Shown: one piece after another, positions 33,079 to 43,042 of the stretch
Position numbering within the stretch: the stretch's first letter is position 1
How the letters are laid out: every line of letters begins with the position of its first letter
DNA from: JABFRZ01 sp964631945
Lineage (GTDB): Bacteria; Planctomycetota; UBA1135; GCA-002686595
Direction of reading: 5' to 3'
DNA: 64,000 nucleotides
NCBI GenBank assembly: GCA_964631945.1
Contig: CAZWAY010000027.1
Span: 12,695 to 76,694, forward strand
Program-made: the position numbers and the translations under genes
Notes under the pieces: model-generated
Seen by the model: only the letters and a program-made list of their open reading frames with translations
What the model was told of the DNA's origin: nothing
The model's database searches: none

Positions 33079-34407
33079 CTAGCGACCGACGACGATCGCG
33101 CGCCCGGGCCCCAGGTCCTCGAGGTCCGAGGACTTCACGCGCACCCGGCCCCCATCCGTGAGGGCCAGGGTCACGTCGTCGCCTTCCTGCTTGAGCACGT
33201 GGCCGTAGAGCATCCCGCCAGGGACGCGCACGCGCACGCGCTTGCTGCCGGCCAGCAGTTCACCGCCCGTCTTCGTGCCCTCGGGCAGCGGCGGCAACAC
33301 CTCGATGCGCTCGACCTTGTCGCCGTCCAGGCCCACGCGCCCGGGCTCGGTGTCGAGCCACACACGGTTCTGCCCGACCGCGTAGAGCCGCCCGTCGAAC
33401 ACGTCGCCCGTGGTGGTGAACACGCGCACGTTGCCGACGCGCGGCATGATCGTCTTGGCCGGAGCCTTCACGGCTTCCAGCGGGACCTCGCTGCCGCGCC
33501 AGATCAGTTCCAGCCGATCCTCCGAGGCCCATTCGAAGCCCGGACCGGAGAGGTCGGGGAAGGACGGGCTGGACGCGGACGGAAGCGCGCCCAGCGCGGC
33601 CAGGCTCTGCGTGCCTTCACCGCCCTGGGGCCCGCTCTCGACCGCGCTCGGCGCGACCACTTCGGGCTGCGGAGGCCGGGGCTCGCGCCGGGTGCCGGGC
33701 GTCCGCGACGAAACGACCGGCGCGGGCTCCGTGACCGGTTCGGGCGTGGACGCGACGGGCTCGACGACCGGGAGCGAGCTCACGAGCGGCGTTTCGCCGG
33801 TCGGCTCGGACACCACCGGCGCCGGCTTCGGGCTGGCCACCGGCTGGCTCGAGTGGGTGGGCGTGCGTGCGACCTCGGTCTGCGCGCCGAAGTAGCGCGA
33901 GAAGAGGGTCGGCCCGTAGAACAGTCCGCCGGCGCCAAGGGCCGCGGCCAGCAGCACGCCCACCAGCAGCGGCTTGCGGCTGGAGACGGGCTCGGACAGC
34001 GGCGCGAACTCGCCCTCGTCGCTGCCCAGGTCCTCGCCGAACTCGAAGGCCGAGGGCGCCTCCGCGAACTCCTGCACGGCGTCGCCCTCCGGCAGCGGCG
34101 CGGGCGCGGGCACCTGTCCGTAGCTCGGATCGTAGCCCTGTCCGCCATCGCCACCGAGCGTCGGCGGCGGAACGAGGTCGAGCGAGCTGCCGTAGGCCTG
34201 GTGCGGGTCCTGGCTGTCGGTGAACTCGGTGTCGAGCCCCAGGAAGTCTCCGGCGTTCTGCGCACCCTGGAAGCCCTGGCTCAGGACCTCACCCGGAGTC
34301 GCGCGGCGCGAACCGCTCGCCGGACGATTGCCGGAGTAGGGCGAGGCGGTGTCGAGCTCCGAAGGAAAGCCTTGCTCCTCGGGGTTGTTCAGGAAATCGT
34401 CGGCCAT
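33079..34407 (-). CDS. single-pass membrane protein with long Pro-rich linker, unknown function
   Basis: This 442-residue protein starts at ATG 34407. Residues 1-140 are acidic and disordered (MADDFLNNPEEQGFPSELD). One TM helix lies at ~144-168 (PLLVGVLLAAALGAGGLFYG). A Pro/Val/Glu-rich spacer (~175-270) leads to a C-terminal beta-rich domain. There, VFTTTGDVFDGRLYAVGQNR and LYGHVLKQEGDDVTLALTDG look like repeated SH3/Sm-type barrels. The N-terminus is probably cytoplasmic and the domain periplasmic. It is 82 bp upstream of the HEAT-VWA gene on the same strand and could form a unit with it. Family not recognised. Confidence 0.7.
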   Translation of the reverse strand: MADDFLNNPEEQGFPSELDTASPYSGNRPASGSRRATPGEVLSQGFQGAQNAGDFLGLDTEFTDSQDPHQAYGSSLDLVPPPTLGGDGGQGYDPSYGQVPAPAPLPEGDAVQEFAEAPSAFEFGEDLGSDEGEFAPLSEPVSSRKPLLVGVLLAAALGAGGLFYGPTLFSRYFGAQTEVARTPTHSSQPVASPKPAPVVSEPTGETPLVSSLPVVEPVASTPEPVTEPAPVVSSRTPGTRREPRPPQPEVVAPSAVESGPQGGEGTQSLAALGALPSASSPSFPDLSGPGFEWASEDRLELIWRGSEVPLEAVKAPAKTIMPRVGNVRVFTTTGDVFDGRLYAVGQNRVWLDTEPGRVGLDGDKVERIEVLPPLPEGTKTGGELLAGSKRVRVRVPGGMLYGHVLKQEGDDVTLALTDGGRVRVKSSDLEDLGPGRAIVVGR

Positions 34408-34529
34408 GGGCGGAGTGGAACGCGATGGGTCTCGGGGGGATCCCCTCCCCTATCGACGGCACGAGCCGACGACCCGAGCCCGCCCGCCAGAAATCCTGGC
34501 CACCCCGCGGGTCGCGGGCTTGACCGGGT

Positions 34530-34559
34530 TTGACACGGGCGCGGCCCCGGATCGAGAGT
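34530..34559 (+). promoter_or_regulatory. promoter of the binding-protein gene, leaderless
   Basis: A perfect TTGACA (34530-34535), an 18-bp spacer and GAGAGT (34554-34559) end 8 nt before ATG 34568. A second TTGAC lies 10 bp upstream (34520), one helical turn away, which may be a regulator half-site. Confidence 0.5.
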
Positions 34560-34567
34560 GGCCGCGC

Positions 34568-35551
34568 ATGAAGGAGTTTCTCGCTCGGGTCCTGACGGCG
34601 CTCGCCCCCGTCCTGGTGGGTTGCGGGCCGCCGGAAGCGGCGGCCGCCCAGGATCGCCTGCCGCGCCTCGTCTCGGCGGAGTTCCCCGTGCGCCTCGAGT
34701 TCGCGGATGGCGCGCTCGAGCTCGCCGCGCCGCCCCGGCGCCTGCTACCCGCCAACGCGGCCTGGATCGACTTCGTGAGCCTGCTCGTCGGTCCCGAGCG
34801 CGTGGTGGCGTTGCCGAGCGAGGCCTTCGGCTTCTCGCGCCTCGCGCGCGAGCCAGGCGCCTGGGTCGACCTCCCGCCGTTCCCCGTGTTCGAGGGCGAG
34901 CGCATCCTGGCGCTCGCGCCCGACCTGGTGCTGGCGCACAGCTGGCAGAACCCGGAGACGATCACGAGCCTGCGACGCGCGGGCGTGCCGGTGCTGGTGC
35001 TGCCCGTGCCCGAGAGCTGGGGCGAGATCGTGCGCACGCTGGAACTGCTGGGCGCGGCGCTGGGCGTCCGCGAACGCGCGCACACGGTCGTCGCCGGGCT
35101 CGAGTTGCGGCGCGAACGCCTGGCCGAGCGCGCGCGCCCCTTCGCCAGGCTGCGCGCCCTCAGCTACACGAATCTCGGCGCCGGCGGCTGGACCAGTGGC
35201 GCCGACACCACCGCCCAGGTCCTGCTCGAACTCGCCGGGCTGCGCAACGCGCCGGCCGAGGCCGGACTGCGCGGCGACGTGCCGGCCGATCAGGAGCGCC
35301 TGCTCGCGCTGGCGCCCGACCTGTTCCTGGTGGGTCGGCCGGACCGCTCGGAGAGCTCCCCGCCCAGCGCCGACTTCCTGCTGGCCGAACCCGCCCTGGC
35401 CGGGCTGGCGGCGCTGCGCGAGCGGCGCATCGTGAGCCTCGCGCCCGCGCTCTTCACCAGCGCCTCGCCCGAACTGCTGCGCGGGGCGGAAGAGGTGGTG
35501 GACGCGCTGGAGGAATGGACGCGCGCCGGTCGGCTCACGGGCGGCGGCTGA
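34568..35551 (+). CDS. BtuF/FecB-like metal-cofactor-binding lipoprotein
   Basis: This is a 327-residue periplasmic-binding-protein fold of the helical-backbone class III type (cobalamin, heme or siderophore binders). The N-terminus MKEFLARVLTALAPVLVGCG has a lipobox LVGC. The two lobes show the typical phrases PERVVALPSEAFGF, ILALAPDLVLAHSWQNPETI and RLLALAPDLFLVGRPD with the connecting helix between. No ABC permease or ATPase gene is adjacent, so it is an orphan binding protein and its ligand is unknown. It is convergent with selB, with a 3-bp gap between stops. Confidence 0.82.
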   Translation: MKEFLARVLTALAPVLVGCGPPEAAAAQDRLPRLVSAEFPVRLEFADGALELAAPPRRLLPANAAWIDFVSLLVGPERVVALPSEAFGFSRLAREPGAWVDLPPFPVFEGERILALAPDLVLAHSWQNPETITSLRRAGVPVLVLPVPESWGEIVRTLELLGAALGVRERAHTVVAGLELRRERLAERARPFARLRALSYTNLGAGGWTSGADTTAQVLLELAGLRNAPAEAGLRGDVPADQERLLALAPDLFLVGRPDRSESSPPSADFLLAEPALAGLAALRERRIVSLAPALFTSASPELLRGAEEVVDALEEWTRAGRLTGGG

Positions 35552-35554
35552 CGC

Positions 35555-37465
<1,911 letters not shown>

Positions 37466-37481
37466 GCGCGCGCTCGGGCCC

Positions 37482-37491
37482 ATGGTAGCCT
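37482..37491. promoter_or_regulatory. overlapping divergent -10-like elements between selB and the radical SAM gene
   Basis: TAGCCT (plus, 37486-37491) and TACCAT (minus, 37487-37482) share the central TA. The 36-bp divergent gap has no room for two independent promoters, so initiation in both directions may use one symmetric -10. No -35 matches are visible. Confidence 0.3.
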
Positions 37492-37501
37492 CGCGCCTCC
37501 G

Positions 37502-38440
37502 GTGAACGCCCCGACCCGCTTCCGCACGCTGCGTCCGTGGCTGCTCGCCACCTTCGGCCGGCCGGTGCACCGCCTGGCGCTCGACGCCGGCTCGAGCTGC
37601 CCGAACCGCGACGGCACGCGCGGACGCGGCGGCTGCGCGTACTGCGACGTGGAGGGCTCGGGCACGGGCGCGCTGCGCAGCGGACTCGACCTGGCCGCGC
37701 AGCTCGAGCGCGGGCTGGCGCGTCTGGCGCGGCGCGAAGGTGGCGCGGGCGGCGTGGTCGCCTACTTCCAGTCCTACTCGAACACCTACGTCTCTCCCGA
37801 GCGCCTGGACGAGGTCCTGGCGGTGGTCGAGGCGCGCGCGGGCGGAGCGCTGGTGGCCGTGTCGGTGGCGACGCGCCCCGACACGCTGCCCGACTGGGCC
37901 CTGGCCCGCCTGGTGGCGCTGGCCCGGCGCCTGCCGGTGTGGGTCGAACTCGGCCTCGAGACGGCGGACGACGGCGTGCTCGGCGCCATCAACCGCCTGC
38001 ACACCGTGGCCGAGTTCGAGGACGCCGTGGCGCGCGTGCGCGCGGCCGGCCTGCTGTGCGTGGCGCACGCGATCCTGGGACTGCCGGGCGACGGGCGCGC
38101 GGGCGCGCGCCGCACGGCCGAGGTCCTGGCGCGGAGCGGCGTCGAGGGCGTCAAGGTGCACCAGCTGATGGTGCTGGAGCGCACGCAGTTCGCGGCGCGC
38201 TTCCGCGCGGGCGAGCTGGCGGTCCTGGACGCGCCGACCTACGTCCAGTGGCTGGCCGACTTCGTCGAGCGCCTGGGGCCCGAGCAGGTGCTGCACCGAC
38301 TCACGGGCGACGCGAGCGAGGAGGAGCTGCTCGCGCCGCGCTGGTCGCTGGACAAGAACGACGTGCGACGTGCGCTGGAGGCCGAGCTCGAACGCCGCGG
38401 CACGGTGCAGGGGGCGCTCGCCGCGCTGCGCACGCCCTGA
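37502..38440 (+). CDS. YhcC-type radical SAM protein (TIGR01212 family)
   Basis: This 312-residue protein starts at GTG 37502. The 4Fe-4S cluster motif is of the family-specific spacing: SSCPNRDGTRGRGG followed by CAYCDVEG (first Cys, 11 residues, then CxxC). The radical SAM barrel continues with VAYFQSYSNTYVSPERLDE, VELGLETADDGVLGAINR and AHAILGLPGDGRAGA. The family is widespread and assigned to tRNA or unknown modification; its substrate is not established. It is divergent from selB. Confidence 0.88.
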   Translation: MNAPTRFRTLRPWLLATFGRPVHRLALDAGSSCPNRDGTRGRGGCAYCDVEGSGTGALRSGLDLAAQLERGLARLARREGGAGGVVAYFQSYSNTYVSPERLDEVLAVVEARAGGALVAVSVATRPDTLPDWALARLVALARRLPVWVELGLETADDGVLGAINRLHTVAEFEDAVARVRAAGLLCVAHAILGLPGDGRAGARRTAEVLARSGVEGVKVHQLMVLERTQFAARFRAGELAVLDAPTYVQWLADFVERLGPEQVLHRLTGDASEEELLAPRWSLDKNDVRRALEAELERRGTVQGALAALRTP

Positions 38441-38505
38441 TCCGAGCCAACCGCGGAGGCGCGAAGGACGCGGAGGAGACGAGCGGGAGCGAAGCGGGCC
38501 GGTCG

Positions 38506-39228
38506 CTAGACGTCGCGCAGGAACAGGATGCGCCCGCACGAGGGGCAGGGCACGAGCTCGGTGCGGCGCGCCAGGCGCACGTAGATGTTGTTCGGCACCG
38601 AGACGTAGCAGCCCTGGCACACGCGCCCGTCGAGCTCGGCGATGGCCTGACCCTCGCGTGAGGCCAGGAGCTTCTCGTACTGCCCGAGGATGTCGGGGGC
38701 GAGCTCGGAGGTGCCGCGCTTCTTGCGCTCGCGCTCCATGGCCTGCGCCCGGTCCATGGTCTCCTTGGCTTCCTTGTCGACGTTGGCCGCGTACTGCGCG
38801 AACTCCTGCTCGAGCTCGGCCACCGCGACCTGCAGCACGCCGCGCTCCTCGCCCAGCTTCTCGATCTCCGACAGCAGCGCCAGGCCCTCTTCCTCGGCCT
38901 CGCCGATGTCGCGCTTCAGCGTGCGGATCTCGTGCTGGAAGGCCACGTGCAGGGCGGCATCGGCGCGCGCCTCGCCGGCCTCGTGCTCGAGCTTGCGCAC
39001 GCGCTGGCGCTGGCTGCTGGTGAGGTCCTCGATCTCCTTGAGGCGCACCTTGGCCAGGGTCAGCTTCTTGTCGACCTCCGCCAGCCGTTCGCTCTCGAGC
39101 CGGACCTTCTCGCGCTTGCGCGTGACCTCCTGCGGGAAGCGCCGCAGCTCGTCCTGCAGGCGGTAGAGATCGCGGTCGAGATCCTGGAGGCCGCGGAGGA
39201 TGGCGAGGGTCTGGCGCAAGTCGGGCAT
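38506..39228 (-). CDS. coiled-coil protein with C-terminal zinc ribbon (CdsZ/DUF164 type)
   Basis: This 240-residue protein is a long antiparallel coiled coil at ~1-180 (rich in Leu/Glu/Arg heptads, e.g. LYRLQDELRRFPQEVTRKRE). It is followed by a zinc ribbon with GRVCQGCYVSV and VPCPSCGRIL, giving two CxxC pairs. The family resembles the chlamydial/Helicobacter zinc-ribbon protein proposed to act in nucleic-acid or translation-related roles; its function is still poorly defined. A promoter with TTGCAC-N18-TAGACT lies 22 nt before the ATG. Confidence 0.86.
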   Translation of the reverse strand: MPDLRQTLAILRGLQDLDRDLYRLQDELRRFPQEVTRKREKVRLESERLAEVDKKLTLAKVRLKEIEDLTSSQRQRVRKLEHEAGEARADAALHVAFQHEIRTLKRDIGEAEEEGLALLSEIEKLGEERGVLQVAVAELEQEFAQYAANVDKEAKETMDRAQAMERERKKRGTSELAPDILGQYEKLLASREGQAIAELDGRVCQGCYVSVPNNIYVRLARRTELVPCPSCGRILFLRDV

Positions 39229-39250
39229 GCAGGGGGAGCGAGGGCTGGAG

Positions 39251-39280
39251 AGTCTAGTGCCCAGGCACGGAAGTGTGCAA
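39251..39280 (-). promoter_or_regulatory. promoter of the zinc-ribbon gene
   Basis: Minus strand TTGCAC (39280-39275), 18 bp, TAGACT (39256-39251), 22 nt before ATG 39228. Confidence 0.5.
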
Positions 39281-39346
39281 CCTCGCCCGTGCGCCGAGGC
39301 GCGCGCGAGCGCGCCCGTGGACGCGCGCCGGGCGCGGGGACGTGGC

Positions 39347-39352
39347 TATGAT
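39347..39352 (+). promoter_or_regulatory. -10 element (TATGAT) of the M18 aminopeptidase gene, leaderless
   Basis: TATGAT matches five of six consensus positions and ends 7 nt before ATG 39360. The ATG inside the hexamer (39348, in frame) would lie upstream of the expected transcript start. Confidence 0.45.
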
Positions 39353-39359
39353 TCCCCCG

Positions 39360-40658
39360 ATGAACGACCATGCCCTGGCCGTCGCGCGCGAGCTGTGCGC
39401 GTTCATCGACGCCGCTCCGACGCCCTTCCACGCCTGCGCCGAGATCGCGCGCCGCCTCGAGCGCGCCGGCTTCACGCGCCTGGCCGAGAGCGAACCCTGG
39501 CCCGCCGCCGCGCCGGCCGGGCGGCACTACGTGGTCCGGGGCGGCAGCCTGGCGGCCTGGGCCGCGCCCGAGCCCCACGCGCCGGCGCGAGCGTGGCGCA
39601 TCCTGGGCGCGCACACGGACAGCCCCAACCTGCGCATCAAGCCGCGCGCCGACACCGGCCGCGCCGGCCTGCGCCAGCTGGGCGTCGAGGTCTACGGCGG
39701 CGTGCTCCTGAACTCGTGGCTCGACCGCGACCTGGCTCTGGCCGGACGCGCCTTCGTGCGCGGCGCGCGCGGCCCCGAGCAACGCCTGTTCGCGCTGGAC
39801 CGTCCGCTGCTGCGCGTGCCCCAGCTGGCGATCCATCTCAACCGTGAAATCTCGAGTGATGGGCTGCTGCTGAATCCCCAGCTGCACCTGAACCCGCTGC
39901 TGGCCTGCGACACCGGTGCCGAGCCCGACTTCCGCGCGCTGCTCGGGGCGGCGCTCGAGCTCGAGCCCGAGCGCGTGCTCTCCTGGGACGCGATGCTGCA
40001 CGACGCCCAGCCGGCGCGCCTGGTCGGCCTGGACGAGCAGTTCGTGAGCGCGGCGCGGCTCGACAATCTGTGCTCGTGCTTCACCGGACTGAGCGCGCTG
40101 CTGGCGCGGCTCGAGCGGCGCGAGCCCCTGCAGAACGTGGCCGCGCTGGCCTTCTTCGACCACGAAGAGGTCGGCAGCACCTCGGCCCGTGGCGCCCAGA
40201 GCCACTTCCTCGGCGACGTGCTCGAGCGCGCGGTGCAGGCGCGCGGCGGCGGGCGCGAGGAGCTGCTGCGCGCGCTGGCGGGCTCGCTGTGCGTCTCGGC
40301 CGACATGGCCCACGCCACGCACCCGAACTACCCCGAGAAGCACGAGCCCGAGCACCCCGTGCGCATGAACGGCGGGCCGGCCATCAAGACCAACGTGAAC
40401 CTGCGCTACGCCAGCGAGGGCGAGAGCGAGGCCCAGTTCCTGGCGGCCTGCGAGCGCGCGCGGGTCCCCTGCCAGCGCTACGTGCACCGCGGCGACATGC
40501 CCTGCGGCTCCACCATCGGGCCGCTCACGGCCGCCGGCCTCGGGATCCGCACGGTGGACGTGGGCAACCCCCAGCTCGCCATGCACTCGGCGCGCGAGCT
40601 GTGCGGCGCGCACGACCCCTGGCTGCTGCTCCGCGCGCTGGAAGCCTTCTTCGAATGA
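39360..40658 (+). CDS. M18-family aspartyl aminopeptidase
   Basis: This 432-residue zinc aminopeptidase removes acidic N-terminal residues in the cytoplasm. It starts MNDHALAVARELCAFIDAAP, followed by TPFHACAEIARRL, diagnostic of M18. Metal and catalytic motifs are LGAHTDSPNLRIKPRAD (~85), FFDHEEVGSTSARGA (~265) and ADMAHATHPNYPEKHEPEHP (~315). The final PCGSTIGPL and HSARELCGAHD (~380-415) complete the site. Length matches the family (~430). No neighbour suggests an operon. Confidence 0.92.
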   Translation: MNDHALAVARELCAFIDAAPTPFHACAEIARRLERAGFTRLAESEPWPAAAPAGRHYVVRGGSLAAWAAPEPHAPARAWRILGAHTDSPNLRIKPRADTGRAGLRQLGVEVYGGVLLNSWLDRDLALAGRAFVRGARGPEQRLFALDRPLLRVPQLAIHLNREISSDGLLLNPQLHLNPLLACDTGAEPDFRALLGAALELEPERVLSWDAMLHDAQPARLVGLDEQFVSAARLDNLCSCFTGLSALLARLERREPLQNVAALAFFDHEEVGSTSARGAQSHFLGDVLERAVQARGGGREELLRALAGSLCVSADMAHATHPNYPEKHEPEHPVRMNGGPAIKTNVNLRYASEGESEAQFLAACERARVPCQRYVHRGDMPCGSTIGPLTAAGLGIRTVDVGNPQLAMHSARELCGAHDPWLLLRALEAFFE

Positions 40659-40708
40659 GAGCCTGAGCCCGTCGCCGCCGGACGCACCCGAGCGGCACGC
40701 TTCGAGCC

Positions 40709-40936
40709 ATGCCGGAACGCCCCGCCCCGCCGGAACCCGTGCCCGACTGCGCGCACTGTCGCGCCTACTTCGTGACCTACGAACCCGCCCGCCCCCACGG
40801 CTGCCGCACCTTCGGCTTCAAGTCCGCGCGCCTACCGCGCGACGAGGTGCGGCTCTCCACGGGCCACGAGTGCCCGGCCTTCGAGGCGCGCCCGCGCCCG
40901 GGGAGCGGGACCCCGCCGCCGGCCCACCCGACCTGA
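40709..40936 (+). CDS. small conserved-looking cysteine protein
   Basis: This 75-residue protein starts at ATG 40709. It contains DCAHCRAYFVTYEPARPHGC then RTFGFKSARLPRDEV and GHECPAF, so four cysteines in CxxC...C...C order flank a RxFGFKS core. I recall similarly patterned small proteins in diverse bacteria, without an assigned function. A Zn- or Fe-S-binding role is possible. It lies 50 bp after the aminopeptidase and 32 bp before the SDR gene, all co-directional. Confidence 0.65.
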   Translation: MPERPAPPEPVPDCAHCRAYFVTYEPARPHGCRTFGFKSARLPRDEVRLSTGHECPAFEARPRPGSGTPPPAHPT

Positions 40937-40958
40937 GCGCCCACACCGTCCGCCCCCC

Positions 40959-40964
40959 GGAGGA
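40959..40964 (+). promoter_or_regulatory. Shine-Dalgarno site of the SDR gene
   Basis: GGAGGA ends 4 nt before ATG 40969. It is one of the few good SD sequences in the window and fixes the SDR start. The contrast with many SD-less starts suggests two initiation modes. Confidence 0.7.
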
Positions 40965-40968
40965 ACCC

Positions 40969-41820
40969 ATGGATCTCGCCCTCTCCGACAAGGTCGTCTG
41001 GATCACCGGCGCTTCCGGCGGCATCGGCCGGGCCCTGGCCGAGGTCTTCGCCGGCGAGGGCGCGCTGCTCGCGCTCCAGGGCCACGCCAAGCGGGGCGAA
41101 CTCGAGGCCTGGCTCGCGCGCCAGAGCTGGCGCGAGCGGGCCTTGTGCCTGGGTGCCGACGTGCGCGACGAAGCGGCCATGGAACGCTGCGCGGCCGAGA
41201 TCCTGGCGCGCTTCGGACGCTGCGACGTGTGCGCGGCCAACGCCGGTCAGTGGCCGCTCGAGCATCGCGAGCTGTTCGAGCTCCCCGCCGCGCGCCTGCG
41301 CGCGACCCTGGAGGTCAACCTGCTGGGCGCGCTGTTCACGGCGCGGGCCTTCCTGGGGGCGCTGCGACGCACGGGGGCGCGCCCCGACGGTCACGGCGCG
41401 GCGCTGGTGTTCACGGGCTCGACCGCCGGCCGCTTCGGCGAGCGCGGACACCTCGACTACGCCGTCGCCAAGGCCGCCCTGCACGGCGCGGTGAAGACGC
41501 TCAAGAACGAGATCGTGCGCCTCGACCCCTACGGGCGCGTCAACGCGGTCGAGCCGGGCTGGACCGTGACGCACATGGCGCGCCCCGCGCTGGCCCAGCC
41601 CGGACACGTCGAGCGCGCGGTGCGCAGCATGGCGCTGCGCCAGCTGGCGCGCGCCGTCGACGTGGCCCGCACCGTGGCCTGGCTGGCCTCGCCCACCGCC
41701 GCCGCGCACGTCACGGGCGAGATCGTGGGCGTCGCCGGCGGGATGGAGGGCCGCATCCAGTGGAACGAGGACGAGGTCGACCGCGCCGAGATCCTGGAAC
41801 GCGTCGCGCGCGAGGATTGA
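40969..41820 (+). CDS. short-chain dehydrogenase/reductase
   Basis: This is a 283-residue classical SDR. NAD(P)-binding WITGASGGIGRALAEVF is at ~12, CAANAGQWP (NAG) at ~88, the catalytic Ser in VFTGSTAGRFGE at ~145, and YAVAKAAL (Tyr-x3-Lys) at ~163. PGWTVTHMAR follows, and a C-terminal VTGEIVGVAGGMEGR is typical of FabG-like family members. Substrate unknown. The last ~20 residues are acidic. The start is fixed by an SD. The upstream tiny Cys protein may be cotranscribed. Confidence 0.9.
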   Translation: MDLALSDKVVWITGASGGIGRALAEVFAGEGALLALQGHAKRGELEAWLARQSWRERALCLGADVRDEAAMERCAAEILARFGRCDVCAANAGQWPLEHRELFELPAARLRATLEVNLLGALFTARAFLGALRRTGARPDGHGAALVFTGSTAGRFGERGHLDYAVAKAALHGAVKTLKNEIVRLDPYGRVNAVEPGWTVTHMARPALAQPGHVERAVRSMALRQLARAVDVARTVAWLASPTAAAHVTGEIVGVAGGMEGRIQWNEDEVDRAEILERVARED

Positions 41821-41829
41821 GCCCTCAGC

Positions 41830-42495
41830 TCAGTCCATGCGCTCGCCGGCCGCCGGCGCGCCCCGCACGATCACGAACCCGATGAAGGCCAGGAAGCCCG
41901 CCACCACCAGGACCGGCAGCCACCACGGCAGCAGACCGACCTCGAGCCGCGCGCGCAGGTCCTCCCAGCCGAGGGCCGGGGTCGGATGCGCCATCAGCTT
42001 GGCGCCCCACGCGCCGAGCAGCACCAGGAAGATCGCCCAGTAGTTGCGCAGCAGGCGCTTGCGCAGCGCGTAGGCGTGCGAGACCTTGAAGCTCGGCCGG
42101 AACAGGTCCTCGGCCACGAGGTCGCCCCACTCGCGGCGCGGGCTGACCGGGTCGCGGCGCAGGATCGGGCCGTAGAAGTTCTCCTCGATCTTGCGCACCC
42201 GTGCATACCAGATGTCGGCGTAGCGGTAGCGCCGCGCCTCGATCATCCAGAACACGCACACCAGGGCCACGCCGACCAGCGGACCGAGGTGCGAGTGCTG
42301 CTCGCCGCTGAAGGAGAAGGACAGGATGCCGGCCGTGGTGATCACGGCCCAGTTGGTGGTGGCGTCCAGCCGCAGGCGCCAGGTCGTGGCCCGGTCGAGT
42401 TCCCCGCGGTAGAGGTGCACGATGGCCGAGATGTACTCCTGGCGCGTGAGCGGAGTGCTCTCGTAGTCGACCGGGCGCGGCGCTTCGTCGGTCAT
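41830..42495 (-). CDS. DUF2270 integral membrane protein
   Basis: This 221-residue protein starts at ATG 42495. LTRQEYISAIVHLYRGELDR near the start, then TTWRLRLDATTNWAVITTAG, RYRYADIWYARVRKIEENFY and a C-terminal pair of TM helices match the DUF2270 family. Four TM segments fall at about 50-66, 72-90, 150-168 and 190-215. The family has no known function. It is convergent with the SDR gene and lies 52 bp downstream of the ferredoxin gene on the same strand. Confidence 0.8.
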   Translation of the reverse strand: MTDEAPRPVDYESTPLTRQEYISAIVHLYRGELDRATTWRLRLDATTNWAVITTAGILSFSFSGEQHSHLGPLVGVALVCVFWMIEARRYRYADIWYARVRKIEENFYGPILRRDPVSPRREWGDLVAEDLFRPSFKVSHAYALRKRLLRNYWAIFLVLLGAWGAKLMAHPTPALGWEDLRARLEVGLLPWWLPVLVVAGFLAFIGFVIVRGAPAAGERMD

Positions 42496-42547
42496 GGGCG
42501 CGATGGCTCGCCTCGCGGCGGGCGCAGGCGGACGCGTTTCGGCGCCC

Positions 42548-42886
42548 TCAGCCCGCGAAGGGCTTCTCCGAGAGGTGCTCACGCTTCTGCTCGACGCCCT
42601 TCCACTCCTCGGCGTCGCCCAGCGCTTCCTTCTTCTTGTCGATGTTGGGCCAGACCTCGACCAGCTTGGCGTTGAGCTCCTTGTACTCGGCCCACTTCTC
42701 GGGCAGGTCGTCCTCGCTGAAGATGGCCTCGGTCGGGCACTCCGGGACGCACGCGCCGCAGTCGATGCACTCGTCCGGGTGGATGACGAGGAAGTTCTCG
42801 CCCTCGTAGAAGCAGTCGACCGGGCACACGTCCACGCAGTCCGTGTACTTGCACTTGATGCAGGGTTCGGCGACGACGTAGGTCAT
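42548..42886 (-). CDS. fdxA: 7Fe ferredoxin (FdxA type)
   Basis: This 112-residue electron carrier has a [3Fe-4S] site from the first block (PCIKCKYTDCVDVCPVDC) and a [4Fe-4S] site from ECIDCGACVPECPTEA. The FYEGENFLVIHPDE linker and the ~50-residue C-terminal extension (EDDLPEKWAEYKELNAKL) are characteristic of the Azotobacter-type 7Fe ferredoxin. GGAG lies ~9 nt before ATG 42886. It is divergent from the SGNH gene. Partners are not evident. Confidence 0.92.
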   Translation of the reverse strand: MTYVVAEPCIKCKYTDCVDVCPVDCFYEGENFLVIHPDECIDCGACVPECPTEAIFSEDDLPEKWAEYKELNAKLVEVWPNIDKKKEALGDAEEWKGVEQKREHLSEKPFAG

Positions 42887-43042
42887 GGGAGTTGGCTCCG
42901 TTTCCGGGGCCCGCGCCTCGCGCGGGCGGTCGGGGGGCCGCGCATCATGCCGAGCCGCGACCGGCCATGCCAGAGCCGGCCAGCCGCCGCAGGCGCCGCG
43001 GCATTGCGAGCGCGCGCGCTGCCCGGCATGATCGCCGCCGGC

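Noticed and set aside
40709..40936. Uracil-DNA glycosylase fragment
   Set aside because: I recalled loosely similar annotations for small proteins of this pattern, but no UDG motif is present in 75 residues.
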